Source: an uncultured Carboxylicivirga sp. (GTDB taxonomy: Bacteria; Bacteroidota; Bacteroidia; Bacteroidales; Marinilabiliaceae). From it: a stretch of 64,000 bases of DNA. Both the position numbers and the translations under genes were made by a program. Shown in pieces: positions 54,349 to 63,998 of this stretch (position 1 is the first letter of the stretch; every line of letters starts with the position of its first letter). The stretch spans positions 310,001-374,000 of the forward strand of contig CANNEA010000002.1 of assembly GCA_947503525.1 (NCBI GenBank), written 5' to 3'. Under the pieces are notes generated by a model. That model worked only from the letters and a program-made list of their open reading frames with translations. It did no database searches and was not told the DNA's origin.

Positions 54349-55323
54349 ATGTCAGATACATCAATAATAAAAGCTCCAATTAAGGAGGAAATGAAAAAGT
54401 TTGAACCTTATTTCAGGGAACAACTTAAAACGAATATTCCTCTCTTAAGCATCATAACCAATTATATTCTTAGACGAAAAGGTAAACAAATGAGACCAAT
54501 GCTGGTATTTTTATCGGCAAAATTGAACGGTTCTGTATCTGACTCAACCTTTGTAGCAGCTACCTTAATTGAATTATTACACACGGCTACATTAATTCAT
54601 GATGATGTGGTTGATGAAACCTACCAACGACGAGGATTTTTTTCCATTAATGCACTGTGGAAATCAAAAGTCGCCGTGCTAGTTGGAGATTATTTTTTAT
54701 CAAGAGGACTAAGTACTGCTTTAGATACTGATCAGATTGATGTTCTTAAAGTTGTATCCGATGCTGTAAAGAGCATGAGTGAGGGAGAACTTATACAGAT
54801 TGAGAAGTCGCGTAAACTGGATATAACAGAGGAAGTTTACTACGATATTATTACTAAAAAAACCGCCACACTTATTGCGGCATGTACCAGAGCGGGTGCC
54901 TTATCCGTAGATTCATCTGAAGATAAACTTAAAGCAATGAAAGACTTTGGTGTAAACCTGGGAATTGCTTTTCAGATAAAGGATGATTTATTCGACTATG
55001 AACCAAATGGCCTTATAGGTAAACCTACAGGTAACGACATTAAGGAGAAAAAATTAACACTACCCTTAATCCATGCTTTGCATTCAACCGATGTTAAACA
55101 ACGCAGACACATACTTCGCCTGATCAGACGACATCATAAGAAGGAGAAAAAGGTACAAGAAATAATTGCTTTTGTAAAAAATAATGGCGGATTAGAATAT
55201 GCCAATGAGCAGATGGAAGCTTACGCTCAGAAAGCCAAGGATGCCATATCGATATATGAAGATGGAGAGGTAAAAGAAGCCCTGCTTCTAATGGTCGACT
55301 ATACTTTAAAACGAAAAAAATAG
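54349..55323 (+). CDS. Trans-polyprenyl diphosphate synthase
   Basis: 324 residues. The first Asp-rich motif is in LIHDDVVDETYQRRG and the second in QIKDDLFDY; GKQMRPMLVFLSA and SEGELIQIE are further family blocks. It makes a long all-trans chain (octaprenyl/heptaprenyl type, IspB-like) for menaquinone. The small residues before DDVVD suggest a long product; the exact chain length cannot be fixed. Confidence 0.92.
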   Translation: MSDTSIIKAPIKEEMKKFEPYFREQLKTNIPLLSIITNYILRRKGKQMRPMLVFLSAKLNGSVSDSTFVAATLIELLHTATLIHDDVVDETYQRRGFFSINALWKSKVAVLVGDYFLSRGLSTALDTDQIDVLKVVSDAVKSMSEGELIQIEKSRKLDITEEVYYDIITKKTATLIAACTRAGALSVDSSEDKLKAMKDFGVNLGIAFQIKDDLFDYEPNGLIGKPTGNDIKEKKLTLPLIHALHSTDVKQRRHILRLIRRHHKKEKKVQEIIAFVKNNGGLEYANEQMEAYAQKAKDAISIYEDGEVKEALLLMVDYTLKRKK

Positions 55324-55327
55324 GAAG

Positions 55328-55374
55328 ATATATTTGGAAGGAAACGACTAATCGAATCCTTCCTTAATATATTT
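55328..55374. terminator. Bidirectional terminator between convergent genes
   Basis: GGAAGGA / TCCTTCC with a 14-nt loop, extended by ATATAT arms, fills the gap between the polyprenyl synthetase stop and the deoC stop. T-rich stretches are weak. Confidence 0.55.
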
Positions 55375-55377
55375 CGT

Positions 55378-56268
55378 TTAGAAGTAATTAATTTCGTTAG
55401 TTTTTCCTGTTTCCAGATTCTGAATTTTGGTCAATAAATTATTCGCTAGACGACTTGCTCCTATTCGGAAATACTTATTATTTAACCACTCCTCACCAAG
55501 TATATCTTTAACCAATTGATAATAAACCAAAGCATCTTCCGCAGTTGAAATACCACCTGCTGGTTTAAATCCAATCATTTTACCACTTTCCTTATGATGC
55601 TTTTTAATGGCATTTAGCATGACGTAAGCAGCTTCGAAAGTTGCCGCTGGTTGTTGCTTACCCGTTGATGTTTTTATAAAATCAGCACCTGTTTCCATGG
55701 ATAGAACACTAGCTAACCAAATCTCATCCATCTCCTTTAAGGCACCTGTTTCAAGAATAACTTTAAGATGAGCATCTTTCATAACAGCCTTAATCATGCT
55801 AATTTCTTCACCAACAAATTCATAATTCCCTTCTTGAAATTCTCCTACACTAATAACGATGTCCACCTCATTAGCCCCAAAATCGATAGCCCTTTGCGTT
55901 TCGAGCTTTTTAACATCTGAGAAAGTTTGAGAAGAAGGAAAACCAGCTGAAACTACAGCAATGTTAACACCTTTAGCCTTTAGCGCTCCATTTAAAACTG
56001 GTGCAAAAACAGGATAAACACACATCGCAGCAACCTGTGGAACGCTTTTAAAGTGCGTGGACAGATCGTTAACTTTATCTACAAATTCTCGAATACTATC
56101 AGCTGAATCCTCTGTATTCAAAGAAGTCAAATCAATACAATTAAATAATAACTTTAAAGTTTCAATATTATTTACCTGACTTTTAGAGTTACTGATTGCA
56201 TTTTCAATACTCAATTTCATCTCATCCTCTTTCAATGGACAAGGATTCTTATCAGCAAAATTATCCAT
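55378..56268 (-). CDS. deoC: Deoxyribose-phosphate aldolase
   Basis: 296 residues, DeoC type. The Schiff-base Lys region is ADFIKTSTGK and the second Lys is in MIGFKPAGGISTAEDAL; VDIVISVGEFQEGNYEFV and VILETGALKE are the other strands. It cleaves 2-deoxyribose 5-phosphate into acetaldehyde and glyceraldehyde 3-phosphate. Longer at the N-terminus (about 40 residues) than E. coli-type enzymes, as in other Bacteroidota. Last gene of dtd-mazG-deoC. Confidence 0.94.
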   Translation of the reverse strand: MDNFADKNPCPLKEDEMKLSIENAISNSKSQVNNIETLKLLFNCIDLTSLNTEDSADSIREFVDKVNDLSTHFKSVPQVAAMCVYPVFAPVLNGALKAKGVNIAVVSAGFPSSQTFSDVKKLETQRAIDFGANEVDIVISVGEFQEGNYEFVGEEISMIKAVMKDAHLKVILETGALKEMDEIWLASVLSMETGADFIKTSTGKQQPAATFEAAYVMLNAIKKHHKESGKMIGFKPAGGISTAEDALVYYQLVKDILGEEWLNNKYFRIGASRLANNLLTKIQNLETGKTNEINYF

Positions 56269-56281
56269 GATGTAAGTATAT

Positions 56282-56608
56282 TTATATTAGTTTTTTATTG
56301 TTTTTATGTCGTTCTTTATCTCGTAGGGTCTTTTTTTCCATATTCTTAAGAAAGGCATCATTCAAATCCACCCCAGTTTGATTAGCCAAACAAATTAAAA
56401 CCCACATTACATCCGCCATTTCGTCAGCCAGTTTTAAACCTTCTTCTTCCTTTTTGAACGACTGATCCCCATATGTTCGGGCCATAACGCGTGCTAGTTC
56501 TCCTACTTCTTCAGTTAAAATGGCCATATTTGTTAATTCACTGAAATAACGAACACCATACTTTTTTATCCAAATATCTACTTGTTCTTGCGCTTCAGAT
56601 ATATCCAT
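56282..56608 (-). CDS. MazG-like nucleotide pyrophosphohydrolase
   Basis: 108 residues, single MazG domain. ILTEEVGELARVM and LADEMADVMWVLICLANQ hold the ExxE...ExxD metal ligands. Family members hydrolyse (d)NTPs to monophosphates. The start abuts the dtd stop (adjacent bases), and it precedes deoC by 13 bp, so a single mRNA is likely. Confidence 0.88.
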   Translation of the reverse strand: MDISEAQEQVDIWIKKYGVRYFSELTNMAILTEEVGELARVMARTYGDQSFKKEEEGLKLADEMADVMWVLICLANQTGVDLNDAFLKNMEKKTLRDKERHKNNKKLI

Positions 56609-57061
56609 CTATTCTTTTCTTTTAGAATCAATTGTAATTGTAACCGGCCCATCATTAACCAATGATATCTGCATATTAGCACCAAATTCTCCAGTGCCAG
56701 GTTCAGTGCCACTTAACTCCTTCAATTTACAAACAAATTTATTATAAAGCGGGATGGCAATTTCAGGAATAGCAGCACTAATATAAGAAGGCCTGTTTCC
56801 TTTTTTCGTTCTGGCATGTAAGGTAAACTGACTAATAATCAATAACTGACCATTAACATCAATAAGCGACTTATTCATAACGCCTTGATCATCTGCAAAT
56901 ATTCTTAATTGACATATCTTATATGCTAACCAATTAATATCCTCATCGTTATCAGACGATTCAATTCCAACAAATATTAGTAAACCATTATTAATATCCG
57001 ATTTAACCACATTTTCTATACTAACACTTGCTTCTTTTACTCTTTGAATTACAACTCGCAT
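56609..57061 (-). CDS. dtd: D-aminoacyl-tRNA deacylase
   Basis: 150 residues. The family signatures are SQFTLHARTKKGNRPSYISAA (Ser-Gln-Phe and the Arg-Pro-Ser block) and NDGPVTITIDS near the C-terminus (the Gly-Pro pair that excludes L-amino acids). It recycles D-Tyr and other D-aminoacyl-tRNAs. First gene of the deoC operon, abutting mazG. Confidence 0.95.
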   Translation of the reverse strand: MRVVIQRVKEASVSIENVVKSDINNGLLIFVGIESSDNDEDINWLAYKICQLRIFADDQGVMNKSLIDVNGQLLIISQFTLHARTKKGNRPSYISAAIPEIAIPLYNKFVCKLKELSGTEPGTGEFGANMQISLVNDGPVTITIDSKRKE

Positions 57062-57410
57062 ATTTGCTTCTTAATATTGGAACGAAAATTAATACATATA
57101 TTTGAATCATAATAATAAAAGCAACATCCTTATCACATTTTAATTATAAGCAGTTGTATATTCAGCTATTATACTCTATATATCACTTAAATTTAATACT
57201 GTTTTTTCACCAATACCGACCAATTATTGCAGTACATTAAAAGACAAATTCGGATAAGAATTAAAAATACACTTATCAGATCGTTGTTAGAATCTAGAGA
57301 CACAATATCTTATCTCCAATAAAAAGACATTCTTAAAAATCTCTTGATAACAATCCTGATAGACCGTTGTAAATCCAATTATATATTAGTCCAAAACAAA
57401 AATTATCAAA
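57062..57410. other. AT-rich gap between dtd and lplA, nothing recognised
   Basis: About 350 bp of strongly AT-rich sequence between divergent genes. I see no ORF, RNA gene, repeat or stable hairpin. It must contain the dtd promoter, but no convincing -33/-7 pair was found on the minus strand. Confidence 0.5.
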
Positions 57411-57440
57411 TTTGATCATTCCTAATAAGCTTTATATTTG
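57411..57440 (+). promoter_or_regulatory. Consensus Bacteroidota promoter of lplA
   Basis: TTTG and TATATTTG are spaced by 18 nt, the best match to the -33/-7 consensus in this window. It predicts a leader of roughly 150 nt before lplA. Confidence 0.7.
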
Positions 57441-57504
57441 TTCAAATACACTTCCTATATTTACATTGATAAACCTTTAAATTTTAACGATAATAAACTT
57501 TCAT

Positions 57505-57567
57505 ATGGAGAACTACCAAATGAACAATACTATCTCCATATTTACTCTAAAATCAAACAAATCGTAA
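57505..57567 (+). CDS. Possible 20-residue leader peptide upstream of lplA
   Basis: ATG to TAA frame reading MENYQMNNTISIFTLKSNKS, inside the predicted lplA leader, with GAG-type purines absent upstream. It could be a chance frame. Listed because it lies exactly between a strong promoter and lplA. Confidence 0.2.
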   Translation: MENYQMNNTISIFTLKSNKS

Positions 57568-57599
57568 CATAAAAGGTTATTCTTTATTAAACACATTTG

Positions 57600-58583
57600 A
57601 TGATAGGCATATTAAGCAATACAACAGATCCGGCATTTAATTTGGCAACAGAGGAATATCTTTTACGCCATACCACCGACAACGTGTTCTTTCTATACGT
57701 GAACAAACCATCCATCATAGTGGGTAAACATCAAAATACATTTGCGGAAATTAATTTCGAGTTCGTCAACCGTAAAAACATTGCTGTACATCGTCGTCTA
57801 TCAGGTGGAGGAACTGTTTATCACGATTTACAAAACCTTAATTTTTGCTTTATTAAAAGCGGTGAGAAATCAAATCTTGTCAACTTTGCACTCTATTCAA
57901 AACCAATTATAGAAGCATTAAATGGTTTGGGTATACAAGCTGATTTTGGCAAACGTCATGATATTCAGATAAATAAGAAAAAGATTTCGGGAAATGCTTC
58001 ACATGTATTCAAGAATAGAGTAATGCATCATGGAACATTACTCTTTAAATCAGATCTACGCGTATTAAACCAAGCTTTAAAGACTAACCCATTGTCTTTC
58101 AAGGACAAAGCAGTTAAATCCGTAAGAAGCGAAGTTTGTAATATAAGTGATCACATTGATAGTATTGATTTTGAATCGTTTAAAGATTACATTTTCAAGT
58201 ATCTCTTAAACTATTTTGATGGTGCCACTTCCGACAAATTAAGTGGTAATGCAATAGATTGGATAAACAAAGCAGTTACTGAAAAATATACAACTGATAA
58301 TTGGAATTATGGTTATAGTCCAAATTATTCATTTAAGAAACGTATTACCTTAAAAGATGGTCAACGGCTAAGCTCTATAATCAATGTGAAAAAAGGTGTT
58401 ATTAATGAATGTAAAATATCAGTGAATAGCAAAGAATGGGAAAATCTTTTTTTAAAAGTTTCCAAATCGATATTAGGACTAAATCATTCAAAAATAGCAT
58501 TGCAATCTGCTTTTAATGGTAATTCTGAACTTAGAGCGATCGAATTAACAGAAAAGAACTGGATTAGCCTATTTTTTTCCTAG
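57600..58583 (+). CDS. lplA: Lipoate-protein ligase A
   Basis: 327 residues. The lipoyl-binding RRLSGGGTVYHDLQNLNFCF, the catalytic Lys in KKISGNASHVFKNRVMHHGTLLF, and the accessory C-terminal domain (about 245-327) are as in LplA. It attaches free lipoate to E2 subunits and GcvH via lipoyl-AMP. I take the ATG (MIGILSNTTDPAFNLATEEYLL); the codon before it is a TTG that would add one Met. Confidence 0.93.
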   Translation: MIGILSNTTDPAFNLATEEYLLRHTTDNVFFLYVNKPSIIVGKHQNTFAEINFEFVNRKNIAVHRRLSGGGTVYHDLQNLNFCFIKSGEKSNLVNFALYSKPIIEALNGLGIQADFGKRHDIQINKKKISGNASHVFKNRVMHHGTLLFKSDLRVLNQALKTNPLSFKDKAVKSVRSEVCNISDHIDSIDFESFKDYIFKYLLNYFDGATSDKLSGNAIDWINKAVTEKYTTDNWNYGYSPNYSFKKRITLKDGQRLSSIINVKKGVINECKISVNSKEWENLFLKVSKSILGLNHSKIALQSAFNGNSELRAIELTEKNWISLFFS

Positions 58584-58644
58584 AGTAGAAAAATTTACGA
58601 AAATATAATAAAAGCTTATCACTCTAATTTAATGTAACTTACAG

Positions 58645-60459
58645 CTATTTATTTACATTAAACCAAGAATATACTTTCTTACCCTTATCCTTACCAATAA
58701 TGGCGCTCAAATTTTCCAACGTAGCGGCTTTTATTTTGTTCAATGACTTAAAATTAGTAAATAATTCCTCAACCGACTTCTGACCAATTCCTGGAATCTC
58801 ATCCAATTCAGATTTTATAAAATCGATAGATCTCTTTTGACGATGGAAAGTAATTCCAAATCGGTGTGCCTCGTTTCTTAGATATTGAATGATCTTTAAA
58901 GATTCTGAATTCTTATCCAGATATAAAGGGACAGGATCTCCAGGATAAAAAATTTCCTCAAGACGTTTAGCAATACCTATGACTACAATTTTTTCACTCA
59001 ATTCAAGATCACGTAATGCATTTACTGCTGCACCAAGTTGCCCTTTACCTCCATCAATTACTATTAACTGAGGCAAACTTTCACCCTCTTCCTTTAAACG
59101 TTTATACCTACGATAAACAACTTCCTCCATGGATGCAAAGTCATTTGCTCCAATAACTGTTTTAATATTAAAATGTCGATAATCCTTTTTAAAAGGCTTA
59201 GTATTACGAAAAACAACACAAGCAGCAACCGGATGAGTACCTTGAATATTAGAATTATCAAAGCATTCAATATGCCTTGGTAACTCCTTTAATCTTAAAT
59301 CGGCTTGCATAACCTTCAATAATCTATCTTCTCGTGGTTCCTTTTTTATAATAGATTGCTGTTTTAATTTATCCAGTCGGTAATACTTCACATTACGTTC
59401 AGATAGATCTAATAGCTTTTTTCTATCCCCTATTTTTGGCACTACAAACTTTGTATTCCCTAACTCAATATTAAGCTTAAAAGGAACCAATACTTCTCTG
59501 GCTAATAGTTTTAAACGTACATGCATTTCAGTAATTGCTAGAATCAAAATATCAGAAATAGATTCATCCAATCTACGTTTAATTTCCATTGTATGCGATT
59601 GAATAATGGCTCCATTAACTACACGAATAAAATTCACATAGGCCGATTTTTCATCATCAATAATGGTAAATACGTCCATGTTTGACAGTTTAGGATTTAC
59701 CACAGTTGACTTAGATTGATAATTATTTAAAATCTGGATCCGTGTTTTAATATCTTCAGCCTTCTCAAACTCTAATTTTTCTGCATAATTAAGCATTAAA
59801 TCCTTCATATATTTTAGCACAGATGCAATGTTACCCTGAAGAATATTCTTTATGGAATCTATATGTTCAGCATAAAATAGCTCATCATATTCACCTACAC
59901 ATGGAGCTTTACAATTCCCAATATGATACTCCAGGCAAACCTTATATTTCCCTTCCTTAATCTTGTTTTGAGATAGATTTAACTTACATGTTCGGAGAGG
60001 AAATAACTGTTTAAATAGATCAAGCAAAGTACGAACCATTCCAATTGATGTATATGGTCCATAATAATTACTTCCATCCCTTATGTAGGTACGAGATTGA
60101 AATACCCTGGGAAAAGCTTCGTTCTTAACAACTATCCACGGAAATGACTTATCATCCTTAAGTAGGATATTATATCGAGGCTGATACATCTTGATTAAAT
60201 TATTCTCCAAAAGCAAAGCATCCTCTTCCGTATCTACCACCAAATGCTTTATATCCGCAATTCTTCGAACTAAAATTCGAGTTTTACCATTATCATGACT
60301 TTTGGTAAAATAGGAAGCCACCCGTTTTTTAAGATCCTTTGCTTTACCAATATATATAACAACACCATCTTCATTAAAATATTGATAAACCCCAGGTGAA
60401 GATGGCAAAGCTTGCACCTTACTCTTTAGAAAATCCTCTCTTAATTTTTCCTTACTCAT
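58645..60459 (-). CDS. uvrC: Excinuclease ABC subunit C
   Basis: 604 residues. The GIY-YIG nuclease domain is at the front (SSPGVYQYFNEDGVVIYIGKAKDLKKRV), the UvrB-binding helix pair near 205-240 (LEFEKAEDIKTRIQIL), the RNase H-like second nuclease at about 385-545 (IECFDNSNIQGTHPVAACVVF; IVIDGGKGQL), and tandem HhH motifs at the end (IPGIGQKSVEELF). It makes both incisions of nucleotide excision repair. Its start overlaps the ade stop by 8 bp. Confidence 0.97.
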   Translation of the reverse strand: MSKEKLREDFLKSKVQALPSSPGVYQYFNEDGVVIYIGKAKDLKKRVASYFTKSHDNGKTRILVRRIADIKHLVVDTEEDALLLENNLIKMYQPRYNILLKDDKSFPWIVVKNEAFPRVFQSRTYIRDGSNYYGPYTSIGMVRTLLDLFKQLFPLRTCKLNLSQNKIKEGKYKVCLEYHIGNCKAPCVGEYDELFYAEHIDSIKNILQGNIASVLKYMKDLMLNYAEKLEFEKAEDIKTRIQILNNYQSKSTVVNPKLSNMDVFTIIDDEKSAYVNFIRVVNGAIIQSHTMEIKRRLDESISDILILAITEMHVRLKLLAREVLVPFKLNIELGNTKFVVPKIGDRKKLLDLSERNVKYYRLDKLKQQSIIKKEPREDRLLKVMQADLRLKELPRHIECFDNSNIQGTHPVAACVVFRNTKPFKKDYRHFNIKTVIGANDFASMEEVVYRRYKRLKEEGESLPQLIVIDGGKGQLGAAVNALRDLELSEKIVVIGIAKRLEEIFYPGDPVPLYLDKNSESLKIIQYLRNEAHRFGITFHRQKRSIDFIKSELDEIPGIGQKSVEELFTNFKSLNKIKAATLENLSAIIGKDKGKKVYSWFNVNK

Positions 60460-62089
60460 CTACTATAAAAAGGTCGGTAAAGGTAAATGTTGATACATCA
60501 AATAATCCCCTATTTCCTATCTTTAATTGTGGTATAACCAATAAAGACATAAACGCTAAAGTCATGAATGGCGCTTTCAAATCTACCCCTAATTTAGCAA
60601 CGAATTCATTTAATTGAGTATATCGAGTTGCAATATCATCCCCCGATTGATCAGACATAATACCAGCGATTGGTAAAGGTAAAATTAATAATTCATCAGA
60701 ATCACAAGTAGCGATACCACCTTTTTCTGTTATAATGGAATTAATCACTTTAACCAAGGATTCATCATCACAACCAATCGCAACAATATTGTGACTATCA
60801 TGAGCCACCGAACTTGCAATTGCCCCACTATTTAATTTGAAATTCCGTATAAATCCGATGCTAGGTTTAGATTTTACATATCTATTTACGACAACAATTT
60901 TTAAAATATCTTTATCTAAATCGGATACTATTTCTTCATCCTTTTTGTAACTACTCTCCCAAATATATTGACCAGTTAATAATTCACCGTCATCAGCCTC
61001 TATCACTCTTACTTTACAATCATCAACCGGCGCGACTATTTTAAGATCATTAGCCTGCAATAAAGAACAATTAAAATTATTGACTTGAGAAATTTCCTCT
61101 AATTTAAACAAGGTTTTATTCTCTCGTACTACTTCCTTACCATCAATAAAAGTTTGAATCACATTAAAATTATCGAGAGAATCCACTACTATAAAATCAG
61201 CTGGATCACCTTTTCTAAGTAATCCAATAGGAAGATCATAGTGCATCACAGGATTTAAAACCGCAGCTTTATACATTTGAAAAATTGAATATCCCTTCTC
61301 TAGACCTAGTCTTATAATCCGATCAATATGACCCTTATTTCTGATTAAATCAGGATGACTATCATCCGTACATACCATAACATTATCAGGATGGCTTGCA
61401 ATTAAAGAATGAAGTGACTCAAAATTTCGCGCTGCACTTCCTTCCCTGATTTGAATCATCATGCCAAGTTTAATTTTTTGCAAGGCTTCATCTAAAGTAG
61501 AACACTCATGATCCGTTGAAATACCTCCTTGAACATACTTTATTAAATCATCTCCAAGCAAACCGGGTGCATGACCATCTATTGGCTTTTTATATTTTTT
61601 AGCAATGTCAAGTTTAGATTTCACGACTGAATCACCATAAATAACACCCGGATAATTCATCATTTCAGCCAAAAATTTAGCCCCATTCTTAAATAAACTC
61701 TCAACATCTTCCACATTAATAACCCCGCCTGAAGTTTCAAAATCAGTTGCAGGTACACATGAAGGAACGCCAAAGAAACATTTCAAAGGTACCTTTTCCG
61801 CATCCTTCATCATATATTCCACACCTTCCTTACCAAGAATATTTGCAATTTCATGCGGATCAGAAACCACTGCAACTGTTCCACGTGGAACAACCATGGC
61901 TGCAAATCGAGAAGGCACCATCATTGAACTCTCTATATGAACATGAGCATCAACTAAACCAGGTAGAATGAAATTATTATAGCCTAAATCGGTTCTTTCA
62001 ATTTCTTGGATACAACCATTCTCAATTATAATATTAGCACCATAAATTTCTTGACTATGCACATCTACGAGATTACCAGAAACAATCAT
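60452..62089 (-). CDS. ade: Adenine deaminase
   Basis: 545 residues, amidohydrolase superfamily. Metal ligands are in ILPGLVDAHVHIESSMM; VAVVSDPHEIANILGKEGVEYMM, DGHAPGL and VCTDDSHPDLI are the following blocks, and the C-terminal Ade domain (from about 380) contains VAHDSHNIVAIGCDD. It converts adenine to hypoxanthine. Part of mnmG-ade-uvrC; related Bacteroidota often have apt at this position. The coding sequence contains a perfect parS-like palindrome at its Pro-Arg-Gly-Thr codons. Confidence 0.95.
   Translation of the reverse strand: MIVSGNLVDVHSQEIYGANIIIENGCIQEIERTDLGYNNFILPGLVDAHVHIESSMMVPSRFAAMVVPRGTVAVVSDPHEIANILGKEGVEYMMKDAEKVPLKCFFGVPSCVPATDFETSGGVINVEDVESLFKNGAKFLAEMMNYPGVIYGDSVVKSKLDIAKKYKKPIDGHAPGLLGDDLIKYVQGGISTDHECSTLDEALQKIKLGMMIQIREGSAARNFESLHSLIASHPDNVMVCTDDSHPDLIRNKGHIDRIIRLGLEKGYSIFQMYKAAVLNPVMHYDLPIGLLRKGDPADFIVVDSLDNFNVIQTFIDGKEVVRENKTLFKLEEISQVNNFNCSLLQANDLKIVAPVDDCKVRVIEADDGELLTGQYIWESSYKKDEEIVSDLDKDILKIVVVNRYVKSKPSIGFIRNFKLNSGAIASSVAHDSHNIVAIGCDDESLVKVINSIITEKGGIATCDSDELLILPLPIAGIMSDQSGDDIATRYTQLNEFVAKLGVDLKAPFMTLAFMSLLVIPQLKIGNRGLFDVSTFTFTDLFIVDE
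61877..61892. promoter_or_regulatory. parS-like ParB-binding site (inside ade)
   Basis: TGTTCCACGTGGAACA is a perfect 16-bp palindrome and fits the chromosomal parS consensus (TGTTnCACGTGnAACA). It lies within the ade coding region over codons for Val-Pro-Arg-Gly-Thr, so part of it is constrained by protein sequence. Confidence 0.75.
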
Positions 62090-62104
62090 AGAAATAAAAA
62101 TTAG

Positions 62105-62120
62105 TGTTCCACGTGGAACG
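62105..62120. promoter_or_regulatory. parS-like ParB-binding site (between mnmG and ade)
   Basis: TGTTCCACGTGGAACG keeps the 14-bp palindromic core GTTCCACGTGGAAC with one mismatch at the outermost base. It fills the non-coding gap right after the mnmG stop, so coding constraint cannot explain it. 228 bp from the other site. Confidence 0.82.
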
Positions 62121-63998
62121 TTAGCGACCCATTAAAACCAAAAGTACATTAATATCACTTGGAGAAACACCAGAAATTCGACTAGCTTGACCAATAGTTT
62201 CCGGATCAATTTTAGCCAACTTCTGACGACCTTCGGTTGAAATTGACTTTAAAGTTGAATAATCGAAACGGTTTTTAATCTTTACACTTTCAAGTCTCTT
62301 AAACTTTTCAGCGAGCAATTTTTCTCGATTGATATATCCTTCGTATTTAATGGCCACCTCAACTGATTCAATAATTTCATCATATCGTTCAGAAGGTAAC
62401 TTATCCACTTCAGTTTTTAGATCCTTAAAATTATCTATTAAATCACGTAGATTCAATTGCGGACGTGTTAAAAGATCCATAAGTTTCACGCCCTGTTTTA
62501 AAGGTGTGGTTCCTTTTGAAAGTAACCAATCATTAGCAAACTTCATTTTAACACTATATGTCTTGATGAAATTTATCAATTGCTCCTTAAGAACATTCTT
62601 TTGTTCCAAATATTCTACTCTCTCCTTTGACGCCAAACCAAGCTTATAACTTTTCAAAGTTAAACGATTATCTGCATCGTCCTGTCGCAATAAAATACGA
62701 TACTCAGCTCTAGAGGTAAACATCCTATAAGGTTCGTCAACACCTTTAGTAACTAAATCATCAATCAATACTCCAATATAAGCTTCATCTCTACTAAGCA
62801 CGACATCCTTTAAATTATTTATTTTTTGATGAGCATTTATACCAGCCATCAAACCTTGAGCAGCCGCTTCTTCGTAACCGGTAGTACCATTTATTTGACC
62901 AGCAAAAAACAGGTTTGTTATATATTTTGTTTCCAAAGTATGGAATAACTGAGTAGGTTCAAAAAAATCGTACTCTATTGCATAACCCGGCCTGAACACT
63001 TTGACTTGTTCTAAACCAGGAACTTTTTCAAGTGCAGAAATTTGAACATTTAGTGGAAGTGAAGAACTAAAACCATTTAAATAATATTCAATAGTATCTT
63101 CACCTTCAGGCTCCAAAAATAATTGATGACGGTCCTTATCCGCGAAAGTGACAATCTTTGTTTCAATACTTGGACAATATCTAGGACCTAAACTTTGAAT
63201 TGTACCATTATACATTGGGGATTCCTGAAGACCTTCTTCTAACTTAGTATGCACAGTTGGATTAGTATACGTAACATAACAACTTCTCTGCTTTAACTTT
63301 TTATTCGATCCAGGAAGATAACTAAATCGATAATTTGTGTCCTCTCCTTTTTGCTCCTCCAATTTGCTAAAATCTATACTTCTTTCGTCAATTCTGACAG
63401 GAGTACCCGTTTTCATTCGTCCAACCTTAAAACCAGCAGAAAATAGCTTTTCGGACAGTCCTTTCGAGCTAGGTTCAGAAACTCTACCTCCTTCTAACTG
63501 TACTGATCCTATGTGCATTAGACCGTTTAAAAACGTTCCTGTCGTTAATATCACAGCCTTAGCCTTAAACTCTACATTATTCTTTGTTCTAACGCCCTTA
63601 ATTATGTTATCTACAATAATAAAATCAATAACCGTGTCTTGCCAGAAAAAAACGTTAGAATTTTGTTCTAGTTGTTTTCTCCATTCCGTTGAAAAAACCA
63701 TTCGGTCACATTGAGCCCTTGGACTCCACATCGCAGGTCCTTTAGACCTATTTAACATACGAAATTGTATAGAACTCTTATCAGTAATTATACCCATATA
63801 ACCACCCATCGCATCTATCTCCCGAACAATTTGACCTTTGGCAATTCCACCGACAGCAGGATTACATGACATTTGTGCAAAACGCGACATATCCATAGTA
63901 ATAAGTAACACCCTACTACCCAAATTTGCAGCTGCTGCTGCAGCCTCGCATCCAGCATGACCGCCCCCAACGACAATTACATCGTAATCAAAATCCAT
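62121..63998 (-). CDS. mnmG: tRNA uridine-5-carboxymethylaminomethyl modification enzyme
   Basis: 625 residues, complete, starting 3 bp from the right window edge. The FAD-binding N-terminus is YDVIVVGGGHAGCEAAAAAANLG; SCNPAVGGIAKGQIVREIDAMGG, GRMKTGTPVRID and FAGQINGTTGYEEAAAQGL are GidA/MnmG blocks, followed by the C-terminal helical domain (about 555-625; RISGVSPSDINVLLV). With MnmE it adds the cmnm5 group at wobble U34. mnmG (gidA) is often close to the chromosome origin, in line with the neighbouring parS sites. Confidence 0.97.
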   Translation of the reverse strand: MDFDYDVIVVGGGHAGCEAAAAAANLGSRVLLITMDMSRFAQMSCNPAVGGIAKGQIVREIDAMGGYMGIITDKSSIQFRMLNRSKGPAMWSPRAQCDRMVFSTEWRKQLEQNSNVFFWQDTVIDFIIVDNIIKGVRTKNNVEFKAKAVILTTGTFLNGLMHIGSVQLEGGRVSEPSSKGLSEKLFSAGFKVGRMKTGTPVRIDERSIDFSKLEEQKGEDTNYRFSYLPGSNKKLKQRSCYVTYTNPTVHTKLEEGLQESPMYNGTIQSLGPRYCPSIETKIVTFADKDRHQLFLEPEGEDTIEYYLNGFSSSLPLNVQISALEKVPGLEQVKVFRPGYAIEYDFFEPTQLFHTLETKYITNLFFAGQINGTTGYEEAAAQGLMAGINAHQKINNLKDVVLSRDEAYIGVLIDDLVTKGVDEPYRMFTSRAEYRILLRQDDADNRLTLKSYKLGLASKERVEYLEQKNVLKEQLINFIKTYSVKMKFANDWLLSKGTTPLKQGVKLMDLLTRPQLNLRDLIDNFKDLKTEVDKLPSERYDEIIESVEVAIKYEGYINREKLLAEKFKRLESVKIKNRFDYSTLKSISTEGRQKLAKIDPETIGQASRISGVSPSDINVLLVLMGR

